A DNA stretch of 64,000 bases from Albula goreensis (lineage: Eukaryota > Chordata > Actinopteri > Albuliformes > Albulidae), in contig CM040747.1 of assembly GCA_022829145.1 (NCBI GenBank), forward strand, positions 1 to 64,000, in the 5' to 3' direction. The position numbers and the translations under genes were made by a program. Within the stretch, counting starts at the first letter, position 1, and the number at the start of each line of letters is the position of its first letter. Shown one piece after another: positions 48,321 to 61,512 of the stretch. A model generated the notes under the pieces. That model ran no database searches. It saw only the letters and a program-made list of their open reading frames with translations, and had not been told where the DNA came from.

Positions 48321-51300
48321 TGTACAGCACAGCAGCGAATGAACGTGTTTCAAAGCGCATCTTAGAAACTCGCAAAGTGCCATATCGCGTTTAGAACAAC
48401 ATTTCGTTTCATCGGTGTAATGTTTGTCATCGCACAGACTGGGAAGTGTACGAAGAAGCAGAAACTGAAAATGTTACCTTTTTTGAAATGCTTTACACAC
48501 GCATGTACTTTCTTAAGTCTTTGCGAGGTGCGATCCAGCGCATACTGTTAGAGTGAAGATTCAGTCACTGTGAGAGTTCTTTTCATTGCAGCGAGCTGTA
48601 CTGCTCTCACAATGAAGGGAAGTATGAACCTTACACTGGCTCTGGCCAAGAAGGAAATCTGAAGTGTTGCAAGTCCAGGAATGAGAAATCATTAATACCT
48701 GACTTTGTTTTTGAGCCAAACACAAAACTAAGTTTTCTTAGTCAAACACGTTTGGAAACTTGGATCTTGCATTCGTATACACTTTTGCAGTTGTTGGAGT
48801 GTACTGAGTGAAAACGTTTTCCTTCACTCACTTTAAGTTTTTTGCCTTTCTTAACTCATGTACAGCACAGGAGCGAATGAATGTGTTTCATGCGCACCTT
48901 AGAAACTCGCAAGTGCCACATCGCATTTAGAACAACATTTCGTTTCATCAGTGAAACAGTTTGTCATCGCTCAGACTGGGAAGTGTACGAAGAAGCAGAA
49001 ACTGAAAATGTTACCTTTTTGAAATGCTTTACACACGCATGTACTTTCTTAAGTCTTTGCGAGGTGCGATCCAGCGCATACTGTAAGAGTGAAGATTCAG
49101 TCACTGTGAGAGTTCTTTTCATTGCAGCGAGCTGTACTGCTCTCACAATGAAGGGAAGTATGAACCTTACACTGGCTCTGGCCAAGAAGGAAATCTGAAG
49201 TGTTGCAAGTCCAGGAATGAGAAATCATTAATACCTGACTTTGTTTTTGAGCCAAACACAAAACTAAGTTTTTTTAGTCAAACAAGCTTGGAAACTTGGA
49301 TCTTGCATCTGAATACACTTTTGCAGTTTTTGGAGTGTACTGACAGTGAAAACGTTTTCCTTCACTCACTTTAAGTTTTTTGCCTTTCTTAACTCATGTA
49401 CAGTACAGGAGCGAATGAACGTGTTTCATGCGCACCTTAGAAACTCGCAAGTGCCACATCGCGTTTAGAACAACATTTCGTTTCATCAGTGAAACAGTTT
49501 GTCATCGCACAGACTGGGAAGTGTACGAAGAAGCAGAAACTGAAAATGTTAACTTTTGTCGAATGCTTTACACACGCATGTACTTTCTTAAGTCTTTCCG
49601 AGTTGCGATCCAGCGCATACTGTTAGAGTGAAGATTCAGTCACTGTGAGAGTTCTTTTCATTGCAGCGAGCTGTACTGCTCTCACAATGAAGGGAAGTAT
49701 GAACCTTACACTGGCTCTGGGCAAGAAGGAAATCTGAAGTGTTGCAAGTCCAGGAATGAGAAATCATTAATACCTGACTTTGTTTTTGAGCCAAACACAA
49801 AACTAAGTTTTTTTAGTCAAACAAGCTTGGAAACTTGGATCTTGCATCTGAATACACTTTTGCAGTTGTTGGAGTGTACTGACAGTGAAAACGTTTTCCT
49901 TCACTCACTTTAAGTTTTTTGCCTTTCTTAACTCATGTACAGTACAGGAGCAGATGAACGTGTTTCATGCGCACCTTAGAAACTCGCAAGTGCCACATCG
50001 CATTTAGAACAACATTTCGTTTCATCAGTGAAACAGTTTGTCATCGCTCAGACTGGGAAGTGTACGAAGAAGCAGAAACTGAAAATGTTAACTTTTTTCG
50101 AATGCTTTACACACGCATGTACTTTCTTAAGTCTTTCCGAGTTGCGATCCAGCGCATACTGTTAGAGTGAAGATTCAGTCACTGTGAGAGTTCTTTTCAT
50201 TGCAGCGAGCTGTACTGCTCTCACAATGAAGGGAAGTATGAACCTTACACTGGCACTGGCCAAGAAGGAAAACTGAAGTGTTGCAAGTCCAGGAATGAGA
50301 AATCATTAATACCTGACTTTGTTTTTGAGCCAAACACAAAACTAAGTTTTCTTAGTCAAACAAGCTTGGAAACTTGGATCTTGCATCTGAATACACTTTT
50401 GCAGTTGTTGGAGTGTACTGACAGTGACAACGTTTTCCTTCACTCACTTTAGGTTTTTTGGCTTTCTTATCTCATGTACAGCACAGGAGCGAATGAACGT
50501 GTTTCAAAGCGCATCTTAGAAACTCGCAAGTGCCATATCGCGTTTAGAACAACATTTCGTTTCATCGGTGTAATGTTTGTCATCGCACAGACTGGGAAGT
50601 GTACGAAGAAGCAGAAACTGAAAATGTTGACTTTTGTCGAATGCTTTACACACGCATGTACTTTCTTAAGTCTTTCCGAGGTGCGATCCAGCGCATACTG
50701 TTAGAGTGAAGATTCAGTCACTGTGAGAGTTCTTTTCATTGCAGCGAGCTGTACTGCTCTCACAATGAAGGGAAGTATGAACCTTACACTGGCTCTGGCC
50801 AAGAAGGACATCTGAAGTGTTGCAAGTCCAGGAATGAGAAATCATTAATACCTGACTTTGTTTTTGAGCCAAACACAAAACTAAGTTTTCTTAGTCAAAC
50901 AAGCTTGGAAACTTGGATCTTGCATCTGAATACACTTTTGCAGTTGTTGGAGTGTACTGACAGTGAAAACGTTTTCCTTCACTCACTTTAAGTTTTTGCC
51001 TTTCTTAGCTCATGTACAGCACAGGAGCGAATGAACGTGTTTCATAGCGAATCTTAGATACTCGCAAGTGCCACATCGCGTTTAGAATAACATTTTGTTT
51101 CATCGGTGAAACAGTTTGTCATCGCACAGACTGGGAAGTGTACGAAGAAGCAGAAACTGAAAATGTTAACTTTTGTCGAATGCTTTACACACGCATGTAC
51201 TTTCTTAAGTCTTTGCGAGGTGCGATCCAGCGCATACTGTTAGAGTGAAGATTCAGTCACTGTGAGAGTTCTTTTCATTGCAGCGAGCTGTACTGCTCTC

Positions 51301-54300
51301 ACAATGAAGGGAAGTATGAACCTTACACTGGCTCTGGCCAAGAAGGAAATCTGAAGTGTTGCAAGTCCAGGAATGAGAAATCATTAATACCTGACTTTGT
51401 TTTTGAGCCAAACACAAAACTAAGTTTTCTTAGTCAAACAAGCTTGGAAACTTGGATCTTGCATCTGAATACACTTTTGCAGTTGTTGGAGTGTACTGAC
51501 AGTGAAAACGTTTTCCTTCACTCACTTTAAGTTTTTGCCTTTCTTAACTCATGTACAGCACAGGAGCGAATGAACGTGTTTCATGCGCACCTTAGAAACT
51601 CGCAAGTGCCACATCGCGTTTAGAACAACATTTCGTTTCATCGGTGAAACAGTTTGTCATCGCACAGACTGGGAAGTGTACGAAAGAAGCAGAAACTGAA
51701 AATGTTAACTTTTTGTCGAATGCTTTTACACACGCATGTACTTTCTTAAGTCTTTGCGAGGTGCGATCCAGCGCATACTGTTAGAGTGAAGATTCAGTCA
51801 CTGTGAGAGTTCTTTTCATTGCAGCGAGCTGTACTGCTCTCACAATGAAGGGAAGTATGAACCTTACACTGGCACTGGCCAAGAAGGAAATCTGAAGTGT
51901 TGCAAGTCCAGGAATGAGAAATCATTAATACCTGACTTTGTTTTTGAGCCAAACACAAAACTAAGTTTTCTTAGTCAAACAAGCTTGAAACTTGGATCTT
52001 GCATCTGAATACACTTTTGCAGTTGTTGGAGTGTACTGACAGTGAAAACGTTTTCCTTCACTCACTTTAAGTTTTTTGCCTTTCTTAACTCATGTACAGC
52101 ACAGGAGCGAATGAACGTGTTTCATGCGCACCTTAGAAACTCGCAAGTGCCACATCGCGTTTAGAACAACATTTCGTTTCATCAGTGAAACAGTTTGTCA
52201 TCGCTCAGACTGGGAAGTGTACGAAGAAGCAGAAACTGAAAATGTTAACTTTTGTCGAATGCTTTACACACGCATGTACTTTCTTAAGTCTTTGCGAGGT
52301 GCGATCCAGCGCATACTGTTAGAGTGAAGATTCAGTCACTGTGAGAGTTCTTTTCATTGCAGCGAGCTGTACTGCTCTCACAATGAAGGGAAGTATGAAC
52401 CTTACACTGGCACTGGCCAAGAAGGAAATCTGAAGTGTTGCAAGTCCAGGAATGAGAAATCATTAATACCTGACTTTGTTTTTGAGCCAAACACAAAACT
52501 AAGTTTTCTTAGTCAAACAAGCTTGGAAACTTGGATCTTGCATCCGAATACACTTTTGCAGTTGTTGGAGTGTACTGACAGTGAAAACGTTTTCCTTCAC
52601 TCACTTTAAGTTTTTTGCCTTTCTTAACTCATGTACAGCACAGGAGCGAATGAACGTGTTTCATGCGCACCTTAGAAACTCGCAAGTGCCACATCGCGTT
52701 TAGAACAACATTTCGTTTCATCGGTGAAACAGTTTGTCATCGCACAGACTGGGAAGTGTACGAAGAAGCAGAAACTGAAAATGTTAACTTTTTCAATGCT
52801 TTACACACGCATGTACTTTCTTAAGTCTTTGCGAGGTGCGATCCAGCGCATACTGTTAGAGTGAAGATTCAGTCACTGTGAGAGTTCTTTTCATTTCGCA
52901 GCGAGCTGTTCTGCTCTCACAATGAAGGAAAGTATGAACCTTACACTGGCTCTGGCCAAGAAGAAATCTGAAGTGTTGCAAGTCCAGGAATGAGAAATCA
53001 TTAATACCTGACTTTGTTTTTGAGCCAAACACAAAACTAAGTTTTCTTAGTCAAACAAGCTTGAAAACTTGGATCTTGCATCTGAATACACTTTGCAGTT
53101 GTTGGAGTGTACTGACAGTGAAAACGTTTTCCTTCACTCACTTTAAGTTTTTGCCTTTCTTATCTCATGTACAGCACAGGGCGAATGAACGTGTTTCAAA
53201 GCGCATCTTAGAAACTCGCATAAGTGCCATATCGCGTTTAGAACAACATTTCGTTTCATCGGTGTAATGTTTGTCATCGCACAGACTGGGAAGTGTACGA
53301 AGAAGCAGAAACTGAAAATGTTGACTTTTGTTGAATGCTTTACACACGCATGTACTTTCTTAAGTCTTTGCGAGGTGCGATCCAGCGCATACTGTTAGAG
53401 TGAAGATTCAGTCACTGTGAGAGTTCTTTTCATTGCAGCGAGCTGTACTGCTCTCACAATGAAGGGAAGTATGAACCTTACACTGGCTCTGGCCAAGAAG
53501 GAAATCTGAAGTGTTGCAAGTCCAGGAATGAGAAATCATTAATACCTGACTTTGTTTTTGAGCCAAACACAAAACTAAGTTTTCTTAGTCAAACAAGCTT
53601 GGAAACTTGGATCTTGCATCTGAATACACTTTTGCAGTTGTTGGAGTGTACTGACAGTGAAAACGTTTTCCTTCACTCACTTTAGGTTTTTGGCTTTCTT
53701 ATCTCATGTACAGCACAGCAGCGAATGAACGTGTTTCATGCGCACCTTAGAAACTCGCAAGTGCCATATCGCGTTTAGAACAACATTTCGTTTCATCAGT
53801 GAAACAGTTTGTCATCGCACAGACTGGGAAGTGTACGAAGAAGCAGAAACTGAAAATGTTATCTTTTTTGAATGCTTTAACACGCATGTACTTTCTTAAG
53901 TCTTTCCGAGTTGCGATCCAGCGCATACTGTTAGAGTGAAGATTCAGTCACTGTGAGAGTTCTTTTCATTGCAGCGAGCTGTACTGCTCTCACAATGAAG
54001 GGAAGTATGAACCTTACACTGGCTCTGGCCAAGAAGGAAATCTGAAGTGTTGCAAGTCCAGGAATGAGAAATCATTAATACCTGACTTTGTTTTTGAGCC
54101 AAACACAAAACTAAGTTTTTTTAGTCAAACAAGCTTGGAAATTTGGATCTTGCATCTGAATACACTTTTGCAGTTGTTGGAGTGTACTGACAGTGAAAAC
54201 GTTTTCCTTCACTCACTTTAAGTTTTGCCTTTCTTAACTCATGTACAGCACAGGAGCGAATGAACGTGTTTCATGCGCACCTTAGAAACTCGCAAAGTGC

Positions 54301-56389
54301 CACATCGCGTTTAGAACAACATTTCGTTTCATCAGTGAAACAGTTTGTCATCGCTCAGACTGGGAAGTGTACGAAAGAAGCAGAAACTGAAAATGTTAAC
54401 TTTTGTCGAATGCTTTACACACGCATGTACTTTCTTAAGTCTTTCGAGTGCGATCCAGCGCATACTGTTAGAGTGAAGATTCAGTCACTGTGAGAGTTCT
54501 TTTCATTGCAGCGAGCTGTACTGCTCTCACAATGAAGGGAAGTATGAACCTTACACTGGCACTGGCCAAGAAGGAAATCTGAAGTGTTGCAAGTCCAGGA
54601 ATAAGAAATCATTAATACCTGACTTTGTTTTTGAGCCAAACACAAAACTAAGTTTTCTTAGTCAAACAAGCTTGGAAACTTGGATCTTGCATCCGTATAC
54701 TTTTGCAGTTGTTGGAGTGTACTGACAGTGAAAACGTTTTCCTTCACTCACTTTAAGTTTTTTGCCTTTCTTAACTCATGTACAGCACAGGAGCGAATGA
54801 ACGTGTTTCATGCGCACCTTAGAAACTCGCAAGTGCCACATCGCGTTTAGAACAACATTTCGTTTCATCGGTGAAACAGTTTGTCATCGCACAGACTGGG
54901 AAGTGTACGAAGAAGCAGAAACTGAAAATGTTACATTTTTTGAATGCTTTACACACGCATGTACTTTCTTAAGTCTTTGCGAGGTGCGATCCAGCGCATA
55001 CTGTTAGAGTGAAGATTCAGTCACTGTGAGAGTTCTTTTCATTGCAGCGAGCTGTACTGCTCTCACAATGAAGGAAGTATGAACCTTACACTGGCTCTGG
55101 CCAAGAAGGAAATCTGAAGTGTTGCAAGTCCAGGAATGAGAAATCATTAATACCTGACTTTGTTTTTGAGCCAAACACAAAACTAAGTTTTCTTAGTCAA
55201 ACAAGCTTGGAAACTTGGATCTTGCATCTGAATACACTTTTGCAGTTGTTGGAGTGTACTGACAGTGAAAACGTTTTCCTTCACTCACTTTAGGTTTTTG
55301 GCTTTCTTATCTCATGTACAGCACAGGAGCGAATGAACGTGTTTCAAAGCGCATCTTAGAAACTCGCAAGTGCCATATCGCGTTTAGAACAACATTTCGT
55401 TTCATCGGTGAAATGTTTGTCATCGCACAGACTGGGAAGTGTACGAAGAAGCAGAAACTGAAAATGTTACTTTTTCAATGCTTTACACACGCATGTACTT
55501 TCTTAAGTCTTTGCGAGGTGCGATCCAGCGCATACTGTTAGAGTGAAGATTCAGTCACTGTGAGAGTTCTTTTCATTGCAGCGAGCTGTACTGCTCTCAC
55601 AATGAAGGGAAGTATGAACCTTACACTGGCTCTGGCCAAGAAGGAAATCTGAAGTGTTGCAAGTCCAGGAATGAGAAATCATTAATACCTGACTTTGTTT
55701 TTGAGCCAAACACAAAACTAAGTTTTCTTAGTCAAACAAGCTTGGAAACTTGGATCTTGCATCTGAATACACTTTTGCAGTTGTTGGAGTGTACTGACAG
55801 TGAAAACGTTTTCCTTCACTCACTTTAAGTTTTTTGCCTTTCTTAACTCATGTACAGCACAGGAGCGAATGAACGTGTTTCATGCGCACCTTAGAAACTC
55901 GCAAGTGCCACATCGCGTTTAGAACAACATTTCGTTTCATCGGTGAAACAGTTTGTCATCGCACAGACTGGGAAGTGTACGAAGAAGCAGAAACTGAAAA
56001 TGTTACCTTTTTTGCAATGCTTTACACACGCATGTACTTTCTTAAGTCTTTGTGAGGTGCGATCCAGCGCATACTGTTAGAGTGAAGATTCAGTCACTGT
56101 GAGAGTTCTTTTCATTGCAGCGAGCTGTACTGCTCTCACAATGAAGAGAAGTATGAACCTTACACTGGCTCTGGCCAAGAATGAAATCTGAAGTGTTGCA
56201 AGTCCAGGAATGAGAAATCATTAATACCTGACTTTGTTTTTGAGCCAAACACAAAACTAAGTTTTCTTAGTCAAACAAGCTTGGAAACTTGGATCTTGCA
56301 TCCAAAAACACTTTTGCAGTTGTTGGAGTGTACTGACAGCGAAAACGTTTTCCTTCACTCATTTTAAGTTTTTTGGCTTTCGTAACTCA
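48321..56389 (+). repeat. Zone 10: 15 monomers, little higher-order order
   Basis: Anchors are 48435, 48972, 49510, 50049, 50588, 51127, 51665, 52206, 52745, 53282, 53820, 54356, 54892, 55428 and 55964. Most are the CATGCGCACC class with AACTTTTGTCGAATGC or ACCTTTTT; copies with TTTCAAAGCGCATC and GTAATG or GAAATG appear at 48,435, 50,588, 53,282 and 55,428. A TTTTTTAGTC variant of the ACTAAG stem-loop occurs in the 48,972, 49,510 and 53,820 units. Single-base indels are frequent (for example 51,665, 52,745, 53,282 and 54,356). No gene is present. Confidence 0.85.
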
Positions 56390-56925
56390 TGTACAGCACA
56401 GGAGCGAATGAATGTGTTTTATTCACACCTTAGAAACTTGCAAGTGCCATATCGCGTTTAGAACAACATTTCGTTTCATCGGTGAAAGTTTGTCATCGCA
56501 CAGAGTGGGAAGTGTAAGAAGAAGCAGAAACTGAAAATGTTACCTTTTTGCAATGTTTTACACACGCATGTACGTTCTTAATTCTTTGCGAGGTGCGATC
56601 CAGCGTATACTGTTAGAGTGAAGATTCAGTCACCGTGAGAGTTCTTTTCATTGCAGAGAGCTGTACTGCTCTCACAATGAAGGGAAATGTGAACCTTACA
56701 CTGGCACTGGCCAAGAAAGAAAACTGAAGTGTTGCAAGTCCAGGAATAAGAAATCATTAATACCTGACTTTGTTTTTGAGCCAAACACAAAACTAAGTTT
56801 TCTTAGTCAAACAAGCTTGGAAACTTGGATCTTGCATCTGAATACACTTTTGCAGTTGTTGGAGTGTACTGACAGTGAAAACGTTTTCCTTCACTCACTT
56901 TAAGTTTTTTGCCTTTCTTAACTCA
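56390..56925 (+). repeat. Most diverged monomer seen (536 bp)
   Basis: This copy has many private changes: GAATGAATGTGTTTTATTC, AACTTGCAAG, GGTGAAAGTTTG, an altered anchor CAGAGTGGGAAG, TGTAAGAAG, AATGTTTTACAC, TACGTTCTTAATTC (AflII site lost), GGGAAATGTG and AAGAAAGAAAACTG. Its neighbours on both sides are closer to consensus. It sits at the transition from zone 10 to zone 11. Confidence 0.85.
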
Positions 56926-59900
56926 TGTACAGCACAGGAGCGAATGAACGTGTTTCATGCGCACCTTAGAAACTCGCAAGTGCCATATCGCGTTTAGAAC
57001 AACATTTCGTTTCATCGGTGAAACAGTTTGTCATCGCACAGACTGGGAAGTGTACGAAGAAGCAGAAACTGAAAATGTTTTTTGTCGAATGCTTTACACA
57101 CGCATGTACTTTCTTAAGTCTTTGCGAGGTGCGATCCAGCGCATACTGTTAGAGTGAAGATTCAGTCACTGTGAGAGTTCTTTTCATTGCAGCGAGCTGT
57201 ACTGCTCTCACAATGAAGAGAAGTATGAACCTTACACTGGCTCTGGCCAAGAAGGAAATCTGAAGTGTTGCAAGTCCAGGAATGAGAAATCATTAATACC
57301 TGACTTTGTTTTTGAGCCAAACACAAAACTAAGTTTTCTTAGTCAAACAAGCTTGGAAACTTGGATCTTGCATCCAAATACACTTTTTGCAGTTGTTGGA
57401 GTGTACTGACAGTGAAAACGTTTTCCTTCACTCATTTTAAGTTTTTGGCTTTCTTAACTCATGTACAGCACAGGAGCGAATGAACGTGTTTCATTCGCAC
57501 CTTAGAAACTCGCAAGTGCCACATCGCGTTTAGAACAACATTTCTTTTCATCGGTGTAATGTTTGTCATCACACAGACTGGGAAGTGTAAAGAAGCAGAA
57601 ACTGAAAATGTTGACTTTTGTCGAATGTTTTACACACGCATGTACTTTCTTAAGTCTTTGCGAGGTGCGATCCAGCGTATACTGTTAGAGTGAAGATTCA
57701 GTCACCGTGAGAGTTCTTTTCATTGCAGAGAGCTGTACTGCTCTCACAATGAAGGGAAATATGAACCTTACACTGGCACTGGCAAGAAGAAAATCTGAAG
57801 TGTTGCAAGTCCAGGAATGAGAAATCATTAATACCTGACTTTGTTTTTGAGCCAAACACAAAACTAAGTTTTCTTTTCAAACAAGCTTGGAAACTTGGAT
57901 CTTGCATCTGAATACACTTTTGCAGTTGTTGGAGTGTACTGACAGTGAAAACGTTTTCCTTCACTCACTTTTTTTTGGCTTTCTTAACTCATGTACAGCA
58001 CAGGAGCGAATGAACGTGTTTCAAAGCGCATTTTAGAAACTCGCAAGTGCCATATCGCGTTTAGAACAACATTTCGTTTCATCGGTGAAACAGTTTGTCA
58101 TCGCACAGACTGGGAAGTGTACGAAGAAGCAGAAACTGAAAATGTTGACTTTTGTCGAATGCTTTACACACGCATGTACTTTCTTAAGTCTTTGCGAGGT
58201 GCGATCCAGCGCATACTGTTAGAGTGAAGATTCAGTCACTGTGAGAGTTCTTTTCATTGCAGCGAGCTGTACTGCTCTCACAATGAAGGAAGTATGAACC
58301 TTACACTGGCACTGGCCAAGAAGGAAATCTGAAGTGTTGCAAGTCCAGGAATGAGAAATCATTAATACCTGACTTTGTTTTTGAGCCAAACACAAAACTA
58401 AGTTTTCTTAGTCAAACAAGTTTGGAAACTTGGATCTTGCATCCAAAACACTTTTGCAGTTGTTGGAGTGTACTGACAGTGAAAACGTTTTCCTTCACTC
58501 ACTTTAAGTTTTTGGCTTTCTTAACTCATGTACAGCACAGGAGCGAATGAACGTGTTTCATGCGCACCTTAGAAAGTCGCAAGTGCCACATCGCGTTTAG
58601 AACAACATTTCTTTTCATCGGTGTAATGTTTGTCATCGCACAGACTGGGAAGTGTACGAAGAAGCAGAAACTGAAAATGTTGACTTTTGTCGAATGCTTT
58701 ACACACGCATGTACTTTCTTAAGTCTTTGCGAGGTGCGATCCAGCGTATACTGTTAGAGTGAAGATTCAGTCACCGTGAGAGTTCTTTTCATTGCAGAGA
58801 GCTGTACTGCTCTCACAATGAAGGGAAATATGAACCTTACACTGGCACTAGCCAAGAAGAAAATCTGAAGTGTTGCAAGTCCAGGAATGAGAAAGCATAA
58901 ATACCTGACTTTGTTTTTGAGCCAAACACAAAACTAAGTTTTCTTTTTCAAACAAGCTTGGAAACTTGGATCTTGCATCTGAATACACTTTTGCAGTTGT
59001 TGGAGTGTACTGACAGTGAAAACGTTTTCCTTCACTCACTTTGTTTTTTGGCTTTCTTAGCTCATGTACAGCACAGGAGCGAATGAACGTGTTTCAAAGC
59101 GCATTTTAGAAACTCGCAAGTGCCATATCGCGTTTAGAAAAACATTTCGTTTCATCGGTGTAATGTTTGTCAACGCACAGACTGGGAAGTGTACGAAGAA
59201 GCAGAAACTGAAAATGTTGACTTTTGTCGAATGCTTTACACACGCATGTACTTTCTTAAGTCTTTGCGAGGTGCGATCCAGCGCATACTGTTAGAGTGAA
59301 GATTCAGTCACTGTGAGAGTCCTTTTTATTGCAGCGAGCTGTACTGCTCTCACAATGAAGAGAAACATGAACCTTACACTGGCACTGGCCAAGAAGGAAA
59401 ACTGAAGTGTTGCAACTCCAGGAATGAGAAATCATTAATACCTGACTTTGTTTGTGAGCCAAACACAAAACTAAGTTTTCTTAGTCAAACAAGTTTGGAA
59501 ACTTGGATCTTGCATGCAAAAACACTTTTGCAGTTGTTGGAGTGTACTGACAGCGAAAACGTTTTTCTTCACTCACTCTAAGTTTTTTGGCTTTCTTAGC
59601 TCATGTACAGTACAGGAGCGAATGAACGTGTTTCATGCGCACCTTAGAAACTCGCAAGTGCCACATCGCGTTTAGAACAAAATTTCGTTTCATCGGTGAA
59701 ATAGTTTGTCATCGCACAGACTGGGAAGTGTACGAAGAAGCAGAAACTGAAAATGTTACATTTTTTCGAATGCTTTACACACGCATGTACTTTCTTAAGT
59801 CTTTGCAAGGTGCGATCCAGCGCATTCTGTTATAGTGAAGATTCAGTCACCGTGAGAATTCTTTTCATTGCAGCGAGCTGTACTGCTCTCACAATGAAGG

Positions 59901-61467
59901 GAAGTATGAACCTTACACTGGCTCTAGCCAAAAAGGAAATCTGAAGTGTTGCAAGCCCAGGAATGAGAAATCATTAATACCTGACTTTGTTTTTGAGCCA
60001 AACACAAAACTAAGTTTTCTTAGTCAAACACGCTTGGAAACTTGGATCTTGCAACTGAATACACTTTTGCAGGTGTTGGAGTTTACTGACAGTGAAAACG
60101 TTTTCCTTCACTCACTTTAAGTTTTTGCCTTTCTTAACTCATGTACAGCACAGGAGCGAATGAACGTGTTTCATGCGCACCTTAGAAACTTGCAAGTGCC
60201 ATATTGCGTTTAGAACAACATTTCGTTTCATCGGTGTAATGTTTGTCATCGCACAGACTGGGAAGTGTACGAAGAAGCAGAAACTGAAAATGTTGACTTT
60301 TCATGAATGCTTTACACACGCATGTACTTTCTTAAGTCTTTGCGAGGTGCGATCCAGCGTATACTGTTAGAGTGAAGATTCAGTCACTGTGAGAGTTCTT
60401 TTAATTGCAGAGAGCTGTACTGCTCTCACAATGAAGGGAAACATGAACCTTACACTGGCAGTGGCCAAGAAGGAAAACTGAAGTGTTGCAAGTCCAGGAA
60501 TGAGAAATCATTAATACCTGACTTTGTTTGAGCCAAACACAAAACTAAGTTTTCTTAGTCAAACACGCTTGGAAACTTGGATCTTGTGTCCGAATACACT
60601 TTTGCAGTTGTTGGAGTGTACTGACAGTGAAAACGTTTTCCTTCACTCACTTTAAGTTTTTGGCTTTCTTAGCTCATGTACAGCACAGGAGCGAATGAAC
60701 GTGTTTCATGCGCATTTAGAAACTCGCAAGTGCCATATCGCGTTTAGAACAACATTTCGTTTCATCGGTGTAATGTTTGTCATCGCACAGACTGGGAAGT
60801 GTACGAAGAAGCAGAAACTGAAAATGTTGACTTTTGTCGAATGCTTTACACACGCATGTACTTTCTTAAGTATTTGCGAGGTGCGATCCAGCGAATCCTG
60901 TTAGAGTGAGGATTCAGTCACTGTGAGAGTTCTTTTCATTGCAGAGAGCTGTACTGCTCTCACAATGAAGAGAAACATGAACCTTACACTGGCACTGGCC
61001 AAGAAGGAAAACTGAAGTGTTGCAAGTCCAGGAATGAGAAATCATTAATACCTGACTTTGTTTTTGAGCCAAACACAAAACTAAGTTTTCTTAGTCAAAC
61101 AAGCTTGGAAACTTGGATCTTGCATCTGAATACACTTTTGCAGTTGTTGGAGTGTACTGACAGTGAAAACGTTTTCCTTCACTCACTTTAAGCTTTTTGG
61201 CTTTTTTAACTCATGTACAGCACAGGAGGGAATGAATGTGTTTCATGCGCACCTTAGAAACTCGAAAGTGCCATATCGCGTTTAGAACAACATTTCGTTT
61301 CATCGGTGTAATGTTTGTCATCGCACAGACTGGGAAGTGTACGAAGAAGCAGAAACTGAAAATGTTGACTTTTGTTGAATGCTTTACACACGCATGTACT
61401 TTCTTAAGTCTTTGCGAGGTGCGATCCAGCGTATACTGTTAGAGTGAAGATTCAGTCACTGTGAGAG

Positions 61468-61512
61468 TTCTTTTCATTGCAGAGAGCTGTACTGCTCTCA
61501 CAATGAAGAGAA
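61468..61512 (+). other. Near-perfect form of the 45-nt hairpin in the distal subfamily
   Basis: In this copy the outer stem is TTCTTTTCATTG (61,468-61,479) with CAATGAAGAGAA (61,501-61,512). The G-to-A change turns one G·U pair into U-A. The C-to-A change makes GAGAGC (61,482-61,487) pair fully with GCTCTC (61,494-61,499) around TGTACT. The result is 12 bp, a 2x1 internal loop, 6 bp and a 6-nt loop. The neighbouring copy near 60,930-60,975 carries both changes; the one near 62,005-62,050 carries both but has lost the loop-closing G. Confidence 0.75.
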